Below are positions 9,891-24,300 of a DNA stretch of 64,000 nucleotides, piece after piece. Within the stretch, counting starts at the first letter, position 1. Each line of letters begins with the position of its first letter. The position numbers and the translations under genes were made by a program. Source of the stretch: Sialis fuliginosa. Taxonomy: Eukaryota > Arthropoda > Insecta > Megaloptera > Sialidae. Under the pieces are notes generated by a model, which was not told the origin of the DNA, did not search any database, and saw only the letters and a program-made list of their open reading frames with translations. Where the stretch lies: contig OY540818.1 of assembly GCA_961205875.1 (NCBI GenBank), forward strand, positions 17,272,761 to 17,336,760. The letters run 5' to 3'.

Positions 9891-12327
9891 CATGTATGGT
9901 TCTCCATATCGATATTACAAATGTGCTACTATATATAAATATAAAGCGTTAACGTTATGTTATTTTTGAAGCGTTCTTCCCTAAATTAGTCTGTTTTGGC
10001 GCACATGTACCGTACATTCATGCAATAGTTTGCGGCATGAACGCATACCACCAATAATAATTAATCCATCTTCAAACAGACATGCCAAGTATATTTTACA
10101 AACGAGAACACACAAATGTTCAAAAGATAAATTTAACCTTGTTTCAAAATAACTTCATATTGTGTCGATATGGAATTTAACAAAGATAAAATATATTCCG
10201 CGGGTATGTTACAAATGTTACATAATACATGTATCTGTGTGTATTGTAATGTAATGATTAATGGAAATCAGAATAAAACAATCACGCAATTACAAATCCA
10301 TTAATTAGGAAATGTCGACAAATTATTTAGATTTATATGCATACTTTTTGTTTTGATTTTTCACCCGTGGCTTTGTTTTATGATTGATGCTGCAAAATTA
10401 AAAATATAATTGGACATGTAATGAAAATGCATATTTAACATTATTTAAATGATAAAGACATATTCAGTTTAACGTTCTGGATAGTACATTCAAGTATCAC
10501 AATAAGGCCATCCGCACACGGTGCGACTGTTTTGATAATTGCAAACCAGTTTTTACAACACGAGCGCGACTGAATCTTGATTAGTCGACAATTTTATGGG
10601 AATTGCCGTAAAGAAAAAACGCGATTTTTTTAAGTTTTTAAAATTTTTTAACTTTTGGCAACATGTCAAGTATTCTTAATACCTAGGAAGGTTATAATTG
10701 TATAAAACTTCATGTTTTTCCACCTCCTCGACGAATTTAATGTTTATTAACTGATCATTCATTTTGAATGAACTAACTAAATAGGTAATTATTAATAGGA
10801 ATAATAATAATTAACTAATGACTTTAATTATAAATAAATAATAATATTATTATAATTATAAAGCTAAAATATCATGCAACCACGCAACTGAAACCGATAT
10901 TCGGCCTTCAAGCACAGTTGCATGAAACCAGTTGGAAACTGATTGCAAATCAGTTTTTATTAAAGGAAAAAAATTACCTTCAAAAAATATTTTGTTATAC
11001 TGGAATAGAATAAAATAAATTATTTATACATTTTTTTTTTGTTTGTTTGACATTCTCTGATTAAGATTTGAGAAACACGAAACAAGAATATTCATAAACT
11101 TAAATTGGCCTCCTGATACTAATAAAAGCTTGTAACATTATACTTACCTTTAAAATTTGTTTATTATACTATAAAAGTTTATTAATACATGTATATATCT
11201 TAAAATTAGTACATGGACATTATCGTTCAATTTTAATACGAGTGCACGAAATTAAGTAACTGTATTTCTAGATTAAAAAATACATAATTAAGAAGAAGGG
11301 GGACTCAAACTTATCTGATAATTTTCTACATCTTTCGAATAGATGAGAAAAGTTGCCTCAAAGTTCGAGAGAGTACCAAATATATTTACTTATATTTATA
11401 ATGCACTTTTCATTTTCTAAATATAGCCTTAAGGCGTGAAAAAAGTTTTCCATCCTATAGCAATTTTAGAAATACAAAATTGTTTTAAAATTTATTGGTA
11501 GACGATTGGAATATTGAATTTTATATTTTTGTGGCATCAACATTTAATTAGTAAATAAAGAGAAAATCAAAAGATTATTTTGCCAACTAAATCTCTGAAA
11601 AGATTTAAAAATTGACAATGAAACCCACTAAAAACGATAGATAAGGTAGTCCTCTACTACATAAAAAATATGCTCTGGTTATATCTGAAAATAAAAAATC
11701 TCTTATTTTTTGATACTTTTCGACTTAAAATCCGCCATATTTTTTTTCAGAGCCATAAAAATGCAATTTTGACCCCGGAAATCGAAAGAGCACACTCGAA
11801 AATAGTCAAATACTTTTATTTATATTACTTCCGTTATTCTTAATAAGTTTGGAGCTCAAAGATTGACAAAAAAAATGTTCTTTTGGTCCTTAATGGGTTA
11901 ATAAATACCATATAAAATAATGGTATGATAATTTAAGATAATAATCTATGTAAAAAGCATACATAAATTGTTTTAATTATTATTATTAATTAAAATAGAA
12001 TTTTTTGAAAAAAATTCCGATTCCGGCCGAATTTTTTTTGTGAAATCCAGCGATTCCGGTTCTGGCCGGAATTGAAAATTCCAGTTCTGGTACATATACA
12101 AATTATATTAAACTAGAAGTCAGCACAGATCTAAATTGACGTAGCAAGTTGTATTAATCTATAAGATCGTCTCTCTAGTTGAGACAATCAACTATTTACT
12201 TATCCAATATTTACTTACAACATCCCGATTTCAATTACCATAATAAAACATACTATACACATACAAGATCATTTCACAAACACACATATACAGATTGTAG
12301 ATATACGTATTAAGTATTCATGTATTC
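9891..12327. other. Intron sequence without recognisable gene
   Basis: It is AT-rich, with no frame above background and no terminal-repeat pair found. A CCGATTCCGGCCGAAT-type pair of near repeats occurs at 12020-12085. Confidence 0.6.
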
Positions 12328-12335
12328 GCTATAAC

Positions 12336-12896
12336 CAGGCCCGGATTTACCATGCAGGCAGAGTAGGCAAAAATTGAAGGGCGGCAAATTTTGGCGGAAA
12401 CTTTGAAAACTTGTTATATTCGTGGGAATTGAATTTCCCGCCTATTTCGTTGGCACGTGTACCAACATTATAAGTGGAAAATGCCCGAATCGAGAAAAGA
12501 ATCGATTTATACAAGCCTAATTTCGAATATTCGATAAGTTTCTGTATCGAAAATCATCTTATTTTCTCCTACAGTATATTGTGATACACATAACTTCCTC
12601 TGTCATTATTACTAAACATTGGTGAACGATTATTAACGTATTGTTAACAGTACGTGTGACAAGTTTCAACGGCATCAATTTCAGGTTTGTTATCTTCACA
12701 AGTTTTTTTCTTACATACAGATTTCTAAAAAACGACATCGCAAATAAACAATGATTCTTGTGTAACAGTTTACGTGATTTTCTATATCGTAGCGAAAACT
12801 TGTATGGTCAATATGCAATTCATCGATTATGAGTTTAGGGGGGGGGGGCAATTTTCGCAACTGCCTAGGGGCGGCAAATTTCTAAATCCGGACCTG
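12336..12896. mobile_element. hAT-like non-autonomous element, perfect 8-bp duplication
   Basis: CAGGCCCGGATTTA at the left and TAAATCCGGACCTG at the right are inverted repeats. GCTATAAC flanks both sides exactly (12328-12335 and 12897-12904). It is 561 bp, with GGGCGGCAAATTT motifs inside both ends and a G-run near 12838-12848. It has no transposase. Confidence 0.92.
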
Positions 12897-12904
12897 GCTA
12901 TAAC

Positions 12905-15227
12905 GGAGCATCGAGATATATATTTTTTATTACATCTGTATGTGACCTGATTAAATGTGTATATATTTGATATGATATTGTTTCAGAACTATGTGCGCGT
13001 GTTTGTTGTTTACTGTTTATTTAACTCTTTACAGTATATATTTTATATTTACGGTTGAATTAATATATTATGAGATCAAAGGATATTGGTTTAACATATA
13101 TTTTTTAAATATTATATGTATACCACTGGACGAATTCTAAAAAAAGCGTCTGCATGCTGGAGATGTTTGCAAATAAAATTGTATTTTTAATATGCTCTTA
13201 TAGCTTGAAAGCTCGGATGTTGAAAATCTTATCTACCTCTATAAAAGGAAGTTCTATTTTTCTACATGTTATAGGTAATTTCGAAAACTACTGAACCTTA
13301 AAACATCAAAAGAGTGACCAAATGTTTATCCAGTCTTTTGTTTTTTGAAGATGTATCACAACATTCAACTGTCATTTATACAAAAACTAAACTCGCGTGG
13401 ACTACGGAATTATTGTTTAGGATTTTTGAAAAATATATGTAGTTTAATTATTTTAGATCTTTTATTCTACACAATTCTTTATTACATTATAATTAGAGGT
13501 GTACCTATAAATACATAGATTATTATCTTAAATTAATATAGGTAACATTGTTTTATATGGTATTTCTTTAAGAAAATACATTAAATTATAAAAATTGTGT
13601 TTTCACCCCTAAAAAATAAAAAGCACACATTGGCATAGGGTCACTTTTGAAGTAGAGGTAATCCTAAATGTTGATGCATATTCAAAAAATTGTCAAGTTT
13701 TTTTAAATTTTACCTTCATTTACTGGACTATTTGTACAATGTTTTAATTATCAACAAAACAATTTTGTATTTAAAAATGTCACATTTTTTTACTATCCTA
13801 TCTAAATGCTTATACCCGAACAACCGACTAACAAACATTATTGTGATAAGGCAGGGGTAAGGGGTTAAATTATATTGCAAACACCCTTGAGTTACATAAT
13901 CAAATTTGCGTAAACTGTAGAAGCATTGATGTGTTAAAAGGGTTCAGATGCCCACACATTTGAGTGGATGTTTTTGCTTATGGTATCCACGGTAATTACA
14001 CGAGGCGCTTTATGAACCACAAAACGGGACCAAATCACTGATTTTGTAGCATTACGGACCTCAGGTTTGGTTAAACATATCGAGAAGGTTTGTCGGAAAT
14101 TACATAATTCTGTTGCTAAATTGGGTGATTTTAGGTTTCTGTTTAACAGAGAATATTATAAGGTACTGGCGTCAGTCTCTAAAAGCAAAGTATATTGTTT
14201 TTACTTCCATGTTCTATTATAGTATTAAACAAATTACTAAAATTTAAGTACTGTATTAATTATTGTAATAAACAAAATTATTAATAAAATTAAATAAAAT
14301 ATAAATAATACCTTAAGGTTTTTTTCTTGGCACAATTCATGGTATTATGTGTAATTTTCATATATCAATTTAGATTTTGCAGATAGTAAATTTAAAATTA
14401 CAGAGTTTACAGCTTCTGATATCTCTGGTGGTACACATTTATGTTCTTTCTCTGTCTCACAACTTATCCATCTTATATTATAGAATAACAAATTATGAAA
14501 CTCATTTGAATGAAAATAGAACTGTCAAAAATTTTATCCAAAGCTTACTAGAGTTGAATTTTAATATCAATGTAGCAAAATATTGGCAAAATACAAAGTA
14601 TATAAATTAATTATTATATTATTTTATTGTTAATATTATATAATCAATAGGGTTGTAGAAAAAATATTGTGTGCACCTCGGGTGTAAATTACGTTTTTCG
14701 CACTCGTGTGTGGATTCACTAGGTAGATGTTTTTATTCCTTTCGTTCTAAATCGATCAGATAAGTACCTTTTAGATACTTTAAAAAAATCTAAATATACA
14801 TATATACAAACATAATAATATGTAAGTAAATCAACATGTATACGTCAAAGTTAAAGTGAACATTCGATATCACTTGAATGAAAAATGCATCTTTCACAAT
14901 ATCATGTGATAGATTTGTTACAGATCTGCAATGATGAAAAACTTCTAAGGTTTTTCTATTACTATGTACATACAATGCATTCTGCAAATAGGAATCTCTA
15001 GTCAGTTGTAACTTTGAAAGAAAATAGAAAAAGAAATGTGTATATTCTATTACACGAACGTACAAAATAAGACAGAATAATGAACTTCACAAAACTGTGT
15101 GCAATATGTACAGGATGATAACAAGTAGTAAGGGAGAGTGGGGTAGTTACGAACACCTAAAGGAAAAATCAAATAAATTAAAACTTGAGTAAGAAACCAA
15201 TATATGTATTGTTTATTATTATTATTA
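12905..15227. other. Intron sequence with scattered repeat fragments
   Basis: GCGTGGACTACGGAATTATT at 13394 is the inverse of 6205-6228, so a short dispersed repeat is present. The 77- and 91-codon frames (14377-14610, 14790-15065) are AT-rich and unlike any protein. Confidence 0.55.
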
Positions 15228-15480
15228 TACAGGGTGGTCCGGTTTGGGATACATATATTTTAAGAGCTGATTCCTTGACTCATTGTAAGTAAAAAATTGT
15301 ACGGGAAAGGGGGGGTCCATCTTCAACACCCTCTGAGCTACAGGATGTTTAAAAAACTTCCTTCAGAGTAGTACTTACAAACAAAGATTATCTCATAACT
15401 TCTAAAGTAACGTAACTAGAGCAACTACAATGAGTCAATTTCATAGGTAATTAACTAACGTATTTTTCAGTATTAGCATT
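15228..15480 (+). repeat. TACAGGGTGG repeat, left half
   Basis: TACAGGGTGGTCCGGTTTGG, followed by TTTTAAGAGCTGATTCCTTG and AACTTCCTTCAGAGTAGTAC, matches the element at 41492. The right inverted half is absent or decayed. Confidence 0.65.
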
Positions 15481-16529
15481 ATTGCTACCGTGTTTCCATT
15501 TCAGTTTTATTGCTCATCAAAGTCAAAAAATATATTTATTTTAAGATAATTTTAATATAATCAGTAACACTAGGGGGTTGCTTTTTCAGATAACTACCGG
15601 AGGCACATCGACTTCTTATAACTTTTTGCGTCACTATTTAATTTCACTGGACCAACTGTTTAAACTTCTGGTAACCTGTACCATTGAAATATAAGTGACA
15701 TATTTTATTTTTCACGATTGAAATTTAAAAAAAAATAACGAGATGCAAAACTTATTTGTATTTCTATCAGAACTTTATAAGTGAAAATTTAATAACGTCT
15801 GCATTCAGTGTACATAGGTAAACACAAAAAATGAAATAAATAACGGGACAGCATGAAATAACGTTTTTCTAAAGACGAGATCGTAATAAATCTGTTGGGT
15901 AAAACTTTACAGAACTGGGAGGTTTCCACGATACAAAGTCTATTCAAGCAAAGTTGACACTGGCCTTGTGTAGTATAATGCTATTTGACGACCTAAACTT
16001 TTTGTTTTAGCATAAACGTTCGTGCAAAAACAGTTCATGATACCGAACCGAAAATTCTGTTTTGTATAATTTAATTATTAATATTATAGTTCTTATTTAC
16101 GTTCTATACAAATGTCAACCGATAATTTATGGTGATTGTAAATAATAACTTTATTATATCAGCGAAATACAAATATTTTATTTCAAAAATAAATTGTGTT
16201 ACTGTTTTGTCATATCATTTTATAGAAACAGGGTATGGTACAAGGAAATTATAAATATTTGTTGATATTTGATTACTGCCAATACTGAATCATAATCTTT
16301 AGAATTTTAACTATAAAACAGCTTAATTTGATCACAATCGGCCAAGTGTCCATCACTGCGTGCCCATTACTGGAGAAAAAAACAAAAACAAAATAAAAAT
16401 CTATAATTTAAAGAAAAAACTATATTTGCGGACTTTAGTAATTAAATTGATTTAATAATAAATAATAATAAGTTATACCTTGTTCTTAAAGTGGCCAAGA
16501 CTGGTACCAGTACCTTATTTCATCAAGAG

Positions 16530-17000
16530 AAAATTTTTAACAATTTTTTTTGGTATAATTTCTGGACAATTTTGTCAGAAAAATGTTTACCAATAAAAAC
16601 ATTGATCTTGAAATAAATAAAAAATTGATTCTAAAATCAAAAAAGATCATTCCATATCAATTTCTAACTTGCACGACCAATTTTCTTTGTTAATTTTATT
16701 TTTAGAATCAAAATTTTTTATTTCAAGATCAATATTTTCATTGTCAAACGTTTTTCTGACAAAGTTATTGTTAAAAAAAAATGTAATTTATCCATCTAGA
16801 TATGGAATATGAGTACTAGGAATGCTTTCATGATTATTCTAGATTTTTAGAAAGAGTTTAAGACACTCTAGTACGCAGGTCTTTGAAAATGACTTTGGTA
16901 ATGACCATTTTTCAAGATAGAGGGCTGAAACTTTTTCCACATTATTTATTTTTGAATTATTTGGAGCTGATTTGGGGAGCGGCCCGGTCAAAATGTACAT
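16530..17000 (+). repeat. Partial copy of the 1.3-kb TIR element
   Basis: It holds the TGGTATAATTTCTGGACAAT, ATTGATCTTGAAATAAAT and GGAGCGGCCCGGTCAAAAT blocks. The terminal GGGTTAGGAC motif is lost. An inverted pair (CATTGATCTTGAAATA / TATTTCAAGATCAATA-type) spans 16598-16740. Confidence 0.6.
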
Positions 17001-17549
17001 ATTTATTAGACACTTTTTTTTATTTTTCTAAAATAATGCTGAAATTAATTCTTTTCTATATTCAAATGAAAAATTTACCGCCATAAGGCTCATTCAGTCA
17101 TGTGTGACGTCATACCTCGATAAACAAACGAATAGCAATGAGTGTTTTCACTGTATAGCATGTATTATGACGTCATACGTGTGAAACAGATAAAAAATTA
17201 AAAATTTTAATTAGGTTTATTTTTTAAATACTGTCTTTTTATTTCATGTAAAAAGCACTTGACTTTATATTTGTTTACTGTACATTGAAATGATTTTCGT
17301 TTAATTTTTAATGTATTTATTAAAATCAACATTCCATGTTTCAATTATTATTTTGTTACATGATACATTTTTAACGAGCTTTTTAATTTGTGTAACATTT
17401 TAAAACATATTTTCGGAAAGTTTACACGGTTTGAATGTGTGTAGGTAGTTTCAATATAGCAGAAACTAAAAACATGCAAAATTTAAAGTTAGTTAGCGAT
17501 ATTTGAAAAATTTTATATAAAACTCAAATATGTGCATTATGTACTTATA

Positions 17550-17880
17550 CAGGATGTACATTAATTAGGACCTCGAAATAACTTAGAAGGGAACTTTTTC
17601 AAGTGATAAAATCGTATCGAATTCAAATTTTGTATATAGTTAGAGGGGGTCAAGGGTAGTAAGAAAAAAATTATTTTAGCTGCGGTAAGACAGTTTAAAG
17701 GGGTGAAATACCCCTATGAAAATATGTAAAATAATCTTTTTTTTTCAAATATCTTCGAAACCAATAAAAATGTGAAGAAATGTACTGTACAACATTTTAT
17801 GGATTTCTTATACTCTTTTGAATGGTTATTAACAATATAGTCAAAATTCGAACAAGTGAAACCGTTTACCCCCACCCCAT
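17550..17880 (+). repeat. Repeat with TTGTATATAGTTAGAG and AAATACCCCTATGAAAAT blocks
   Basis: It shares long stretches with 22030-22275, including GTCAAGGGTAGTAAGAAAAA and GAAACCGTTTACC. It opens TACAGGATGTACATTAATTA. It is non-coding. Confidence 0.65.
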
Positions 17881-18012
17881 TAATTATTTACGATTTTTAT
17901 TTTTAGTGTATTATAGAAAAGTAATTAAAAACCATGATAATTTCAAATTTTTATTTAAATATTTTACCCTTTTCATTGTAGTCAGATGCGTGGTCCATTC
18001 TCTATGTCTATG

Positions 18013-18061
18013 CTTTTACCCCATTTTTTTGGTGTTTCATATTTACCCCGCTCGACCCTAT
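18013..18061 (+). repeat. Terminal fragment of the 'TAGGGTC' TIR family
   Basis: Only the right end is present, from the TTTTACCCCATTTTTTTGG block to CTCGACCCTA. The short frame running over it is not a gene. Confidence 0.6.
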
Positions 18062-18589
18062 GTTTAGTTTACATACATATATATGTTATATAACATATTA
18101 TAACAATATCACAACAGTAAACAAAACTCTTTATGCATCAAATGAAGTACCATTTGTAATAGTAACCACGATTGCTAAACTAATTATTTACAATTCGTTG
18201 ATTCAGTATACATGTTTATAAAATTACCTCTTCGTGAAACGTTGTTTGAAAAATGTTAAAAACCTCATTCACATTGAATATGATTTCAGCACAACATAAT
18301 TAACAAGTTTTTTTTAATACTTACGCTTTTGAACTCCTAGTTTACTGAAATTAACATTTTAAGTGAAATTTTATGATACCTTACTGCTTTTTATGTCTTA
18401 ATTAAGAATAAACATTGTTGATTCATTATCTTAAAAATGCAAAGCCTTGTGTTTGATATTAAATTTTAATAATGTTTTGGATTGATTATTTCATAAAATT
18501 TTATTCAGTTTTCACAAAAAAATAATACCTTTATTAATTAATAACTATAAAACTATCTATTGTTAAAATCTAAAAACTAATTTTTACTT

Positions 18590-18930
18590 TCTTATACCTT
18601 GTATATGAAATATACAATAGTATAAGTAAGTATAGTGAAGCCGATTTTTTTCGAAATCCGGATTTTGATAGAATTATTCCCTGAATCCATTCTGACCATT
18701 TTCGCCATGATGTCTGTGTGTCCGTCTGCCTGTAAGCGCTGTAAGTCAAATACGACAAATCGTAGAAGGATGAAATTTTATATTTAAGGTTAATTTTTAT
18801 CTGGGAAGAAAACGTCCTATTTTTGAAAACGATCTTTCAACCAGAAACAGATGTTTACCTACGTCTAATTATGAATTTTTCGAATTACTCTGAAACAGTA
18901 CGAAATAGAGAAAAATTGTAGGTAATATCA
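18590..18930 (+). repeat. Repeat with GTCTGTGTGTCCGTCTGCC, diverged third copy
   Basis: It shares CCAGAAACAGATGTT and GAATTTTTCGAATTA with 38120-38160, and a TGATGTCTGTGTGTCCG block with the others. The minus-strand frame here is not a gene. Confidence 0.5.
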
Positions 18931-20482
18931 ATATCTATAATTTATATATAAACTTTTTTTTAATGGTTAACATTCCATTTACGTGCGTTTTGAAAGAAAT
19001 AATTTTCTTTTTAGAACTAATCCATTTAAATATTGATTTCACGAATCAAACTTTTAGGTATTTGAAATAAACATTGTTTAAAACGTATATAGAAATTAAT
19101 ATATTACAAAATCTGAACCCACAGTAATTAAGTTAAGCTGAAAAAATATATCCTGTTAACTTCATGGCAGTTCCCCAGTAGACTAGGTTACATGATGAAC
19201 GATGAAAGATCAGAGCAAGAGACACCCAAAATCCCAAAGCGTCCATTGAAATGATGTTAGGGGTTACACATAATGAACTAGTCTACTTTATAATTTATGC
19301 TCTCTGAAGCATCGTATGACCCGTACGTAAATACATATAGTACTATATACTTTATAAATATATAGGGTGTCCCAATAAAAACGTAAGATTTTATTTTGTA
19401 AAAAAAAAATATTTTAAAAATGCTAATATTTTTGAAGTGAAACTTTTTTAGTGAGACTAGTGAATTGGAATGTCCTCGATAGATTTTAAAGATAAAGGAG
19501 AATAGAGAGAAAAAGGTAAGGATAAAAATAGATGAATAACGCAGAATTTAAAAAAATCGCAATTTTGATGCGGGCACTAAAAAAATGGTGCCCGCCGCCT
19601 GACCGGTATTCTAAAATATGCTCTTAGGTACAAAAAGGTTGGGGACCCCTGCCCTAAAGCCTACTACTTCGCCGATGTCACAGTTTTCCGATTCGTCTGT
19701 TATCAATGATTTATTTTCAGAATAAATAATTCATAAATTATTATACAAAATTAAATCTTACTTACGTTCTTGTTGGGATACCCGGTATATGTATATCATC
19801 CGCGTTGTATTCAGGATGTTGAAAAGACCTCTATTTAATGTGTGACAAATCGTTGGTTCAGATAAGCCAACAATCATGGGATTTTGGATACGGGTTCAGA
19901 TACGATTTTTATTAGGAATTGTTTTTGTCCGCAGTTTGTGTCTCAACGATATATAAATAATCATTTCGGATACAGTTTCAATTTTGGAGGTCAGAATAGT
20001 TTCAGATACGGTACTCCATAACATCTAAGACTGATATAAATTGTTAAGATATTGGCACCAGTCTTGGCCGCTTTATAAGTAAGATATACTGTTTTTGTGA
20101 TTATGGGCTTTTTTGTAATTCTCTGGGCCTTATTTGCCGCAAGTACTTTACATTTAATTAAACAAGAGTCCAAGACTGGGTTATTTTCCGAGACTGATGC
20201 CAGTATCGTATTTAAATAAGTGATTTTTTATAGGTAGGTACTTCAATTGTCGATATAACTAATTCATTTATATGTAGTCCAGTAAAGGAAGCATTTTGGC
20301 AGGAAATTAAGAGGGCAAGCAATTTTATGATTGATTCTAATAGATTTTGAAACGGAGAATTCGAAAAAATAACCCGGACTAGCAAAAAGTGGTGCAACAC
20401 CCTTAAAAATGGGGTTTAAGGGTGAAAACCCCATTTCCAACCGTTTTTTCAATTTATCACAAAATCTAAAGCGCTGATGGTT
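18931..20482. other. Intron sequence with repeat ends
   Basis: It contains an AGGGTGTCCCAATAAAAACG end at 19365 and a hAT-type right end at 19636-19650. No gene is seen. Confidence 0.55.
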
Positions 20483-20870
20483 TATTTTTATGGTTGATAT
20501 ATGTTCAGGACACTCAGACAAATCGATTGTGACCACATATACTAAATTTGGCCAAAAATTATCTCTTCCAGAAGGCTTAAAAGACTTAAAAATGCATCTT
20601 TTCGGGGAAAATAGTTTAAAAATTGATAACTTTTGTTAAAATCACCCAAATGACTCGTAACTAGGCTCAAATTATGTCTGAAGTTCCAAAGAATAATAAT
20701 GAACCATAATGTAAAAAAAATATTAATAGTTTAACCAATAAAAATCGCTAATGTTTAAGGGTAAGTAACGTAAATTTTTGAAAAACTATCTTTTTACTAA
20801 AATTTAAATAAAAACATCAGGGTTGAATATTTTTTAGTGAAACCAAGGTAGATACCTTCAATTTGTACTT
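20483..20870 (+). repeat. Dispersed repeat with GGTTGATATATGTTCAGGAC
   Basis: It is colinear with 29315-29665 (GTGACCACATA, TTATCTCTTCCAGA, CCAATAAAAATCGCTAATGT, TTTAAGGGTAAGTAACG). It is non-coding. Confidence 0.7.
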
Positions 20871-21539
20871 ACAAACAATATGAGACCCCCCAAAATAATA
20901 TTCAATTATTAGAACGGGTGTAAGTGCGCTTAGAAATACACTGAATTTTTGTTGTATACAATTTAAAAAAATTACATTTTTCCAAACAAAATAATAGATT
21001 CAGTCCAGTTATGGAAGCATTTTGGTAAAAAATGAAGTGGATATTTTCAAATTTAACGATATTTATAATATAATTTTCCCGCATAAAGATAATTTCCATA
21101 ATTAACCGTTTTTTCGTGACAATAACTTGTAGGTTTGGAGAAGTTTTACTGTATTTACAAATAAAAAATTACTTTCAATATTATTTAAATCACGCCCAAA
21201 CACAACCTACAAAAACAGTCAAAAACATTGTCACATTATTCATGCATGCGTACGTGACAAATTTGCGAAGTTAATACAGTTGAAAAATTTGTAGTGCTAG
21301 TGACAGGTTACATTCGATACATGCATACCGGGCTCGGGGAGAATTATAGCTGACAAGTTAGAATCAACATCATGTGATAATTGTTTCCCTTCGGATCACC
21401 TGTCTGTCTGTTTGTTGTTACACGGACAAAAATATTTCATAACAATCACTCAATTTTTAACGAAATATTACTATTTCAAAATATATATATAATAATAATC
21501 CAGTACATTTAGACGAAAAATAACTGTGTCTGAAGAAAA

Positions 21540-21966
21540 ATTCTCAATAAGCTGAATTTTTGTATACACCTTCATTTTGTGTTTATAAATAAGGTACCAA
21601 AAGTCCCCAACAATCTCATTCGAGCATACTTTTTTACAGCCCACAAAAGGTGCTAACAATTAGTTTTAAGTAAATATATCTGTTGGTTCTATGACTAAAA
21701 CAGTTATTATCAAATATAAAGTTTAGAAAATTACCTACAATAAAGATCTTACAACTTTTTTCGTACAAGTAATCGTTTTCGTTTATTAAGAGGGTATTCT
21801 AATCTAAAAATGTGAAAATATCAACAAAAAAATTGCATTTAATCAATAAACAGGGTTTCAAGAACATGTGTTCAAAACCCTATACTTCAATTCCAAAAAC
21901 TGACGGAGTTACAGCGATTTGAAGACAAAATGAAGGTGTATACAAAAATTCAGCTTATTGCGAATT
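21540..21966. repeat. Inverted repeat, 35+ bp perfect arms
   Basis: AATAAGCTGAATTTTTGTAT plus ACACCTTCATTTTGT at 21546-21580 is repeated exactly in reverse at 21925-21959, with slightly degenerate extension outwards. This is probably a short foldback element. Confidence 0.85.
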
Positions 21967-22029
21967 TTACCCCAGTGATAACCTAATGTTCCTGGACTAT
22001 AAATAAATATAAATATATAATAATAATCA

Positions 22030-22320
22030 AATTTTGTATATAGTTAGAGTGAGTCAAGGGTAGTAAGAAAAAAATTATTTTAGCTACGATAAAACGGTTC
22101 AAGGGGGTGCAATACCCCTATGAAAATGTGCAAAAAAATCGTATATTTCAAATAACTAAAACTAATGAAGATTTCGAAAAATCTTTAATACAAAATTTTC
22201 ATGATTTTTTATACTCTTTCAAATGGCAACAGACGAAATTCGAAAATGTGAAACCGTTTACCGCCACCCCATTAGTTATATAAGATTTTTATTTCTATTG
22301 AATACATTTTTATATATTAT
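22030..22320 (+). repeat. Second copy of the 17550 repeat, left-truncated
   Basis: It has the same block order as 17625-17905 (GTCAAGGGTAGTAAG, ACCCCTATGAAAATG, CCACCCCATTA) and lacks the TACAGG end. Confidence 0.65.
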
Positions 22321-24132
22321 TATGTATTGTATAGGTCATACAGATTCTTAATGCAAAATTTTGTCTTTCTATGTCGTTTTTAATTTACATCCACACAAAC
22401 AGAAGGTCAAAATTTATATTTTATAATGAAATAAAAAAAAATAAAATGCAATTATGTATTTTGTATTGTTCTATGATATTATTTTTAATTTGATTCTATA
22501 TGATATCATGCATTAACTGACTTCTGATTCCTATTGTATTGGTAATAGAGCGGAAACTTGAATAAAATAACAAAAAACATACAAATCAAAACAGTTTTGC
22601 ATTGTAATTACACAGTTGAATACATTCAAGTATTGTATTAATGTAATGTATACGAATGTACTATACAAACATAAGTGTATTTATCAAATTCTGTAGTAGG
22701 TTTAATGAATATGAACAAATAAATATTGTAAAACAGTTTTTCTAGGTTCTGTTTTTAAATTTGCATGTTTACAATTCTACATGAGTAATTTCATGCAAAA
22801 ATTCTGTTGTATGGTAATTTGTATCCCCTATAGTCTAGTTCCTATATCCGGGATTTGCAAATGGTTTGTAAACATTTTATTTTTTGAATTTGTAAAATAT
22901 GTTAATTATACCTGTATTTGTTATAATGTTATTTAAACATTTATAATACAATGTATGTTTAATTAATTATGCAACACTCATTGACGGTTATACAAAAAGG
23001 CCCATCGAAATACATTCATATCTAAAAAATAAGAATAGATAAGATGATACAAAAAAATCAAATTTTATTTTTGAAAATTTCATCACGTATTTGTAACATA
23101 ATAATACATATTTCCTCTTTTTTTCGTAAAAATCCTTTCATTTTTACGTTAATTATGGAATTATTAGTGATACAAAAAATGTTACGACATTTTTTTTATT
23201 TTTGAGGTTAGGATACGTTTGAAAAGTAACGCTATATATGCAGTTCTATAGTCTATTCACTTATAAGTATTTTATTATTTTTTTTATTTTCCTACAAAAA
23301 CAGTGTAGTATACACTCGAAATGTATCAAAAATGCACACTTATACAATTTTCTCGGGACGCACATGGTCGATTTTTACAATTTTTTATTTTCAAGTAAAT
23401 TTTTTCCGACTTGATTTACTATTATCGTTACTGCTTAGTTGTTATGTTACCTAACGTAACAAAATATAGCCTATAACCTGGCCAGAGAACGTACCTATGA
23501 ATTAAAAAAGAAACCACTAACGGGCAGGCGGATAGACAGACAAAGACACGTTGAGCTTTATATATATATATGTAGATAATATAGTTGTCACAAAAGTTGT
23601 CCTTATTCTCTTAAATGTAGATTAAAATCAACACAATTTAATTGCACCTCGAATTGTCAATAGTAATTTTGCTGTTAAACAGAAATGTATACATATTAAA
23701 TAAACAAAACCATCATTATCCGTAAGTTTGTTGTATGGTCATTTGAATTAAATCAAAATATTTAATGATGTTTGATTATTTGTCACCACTTTATATATAA
23801 AAAATTATTTTAATTAGTAATTACCATAAAGTTAGCGGTTGCTAAATTGAAAATAATAATTATTTTTCTTTTATCTACACAATGCTTAATTTAATGAGGC
23901 TCTTCAGAAATCAACAGCGAGTGTTTTTAAGAACTCAGTTTATTTTTGAAAAGGTTTTGAAATTAATTGTTTATATTACTACTGAAATACAATTTGTAGA
24001 AATATTTTTAATCACGGTTGTGTGCAAGATAAAAATTATGAAAATGTAACATTATCTTAATAACAACTATATTGTCAAAATTTATTTAATAATGATTTAG
24101 GTTTGAATATTGAATTAATTCAATATCTTAAA
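22321..24132. other. Intron sequence, AT-rich, one family C fragment
   Basis: Apart from 23395-23570, nothing coding or structured was found. Confidence 0.6.
23395..23570 (-). repeat. Repeat family C, short reverse copy
   Basis: It reads in reverse the first 180 bp of family C (TTGATTTACTATTATCGT block to ACACGTTGAGCTTTATATAT). It is truncated at its inner side. Confidence 0.7.
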
Positions 24133-24300
24133 AAAACATCTGCCAAGTAAATTTACTTGTGCTTCCTCGTGCTAAATTCACCAAAGGTAGTTAATTATTC
24201 AACAATTTAAATAAAAACCGATAGTGTTTATATAAATTGCCTGGAATTAATTAACCATTTAATTTTTATACAATTTTACTAAAAAATATTAGTTCGAAAT
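24133..24300 (-). repeat. Repeat family A, end fragment
   Basis: It contains the CATCTGCCAAGTAAATT, GTGCTTCCTCGTGCTAAAT and AAAAAATATTAGTTCGAAAT blocks in the same order as 61774-61940. Confidence 0.65.
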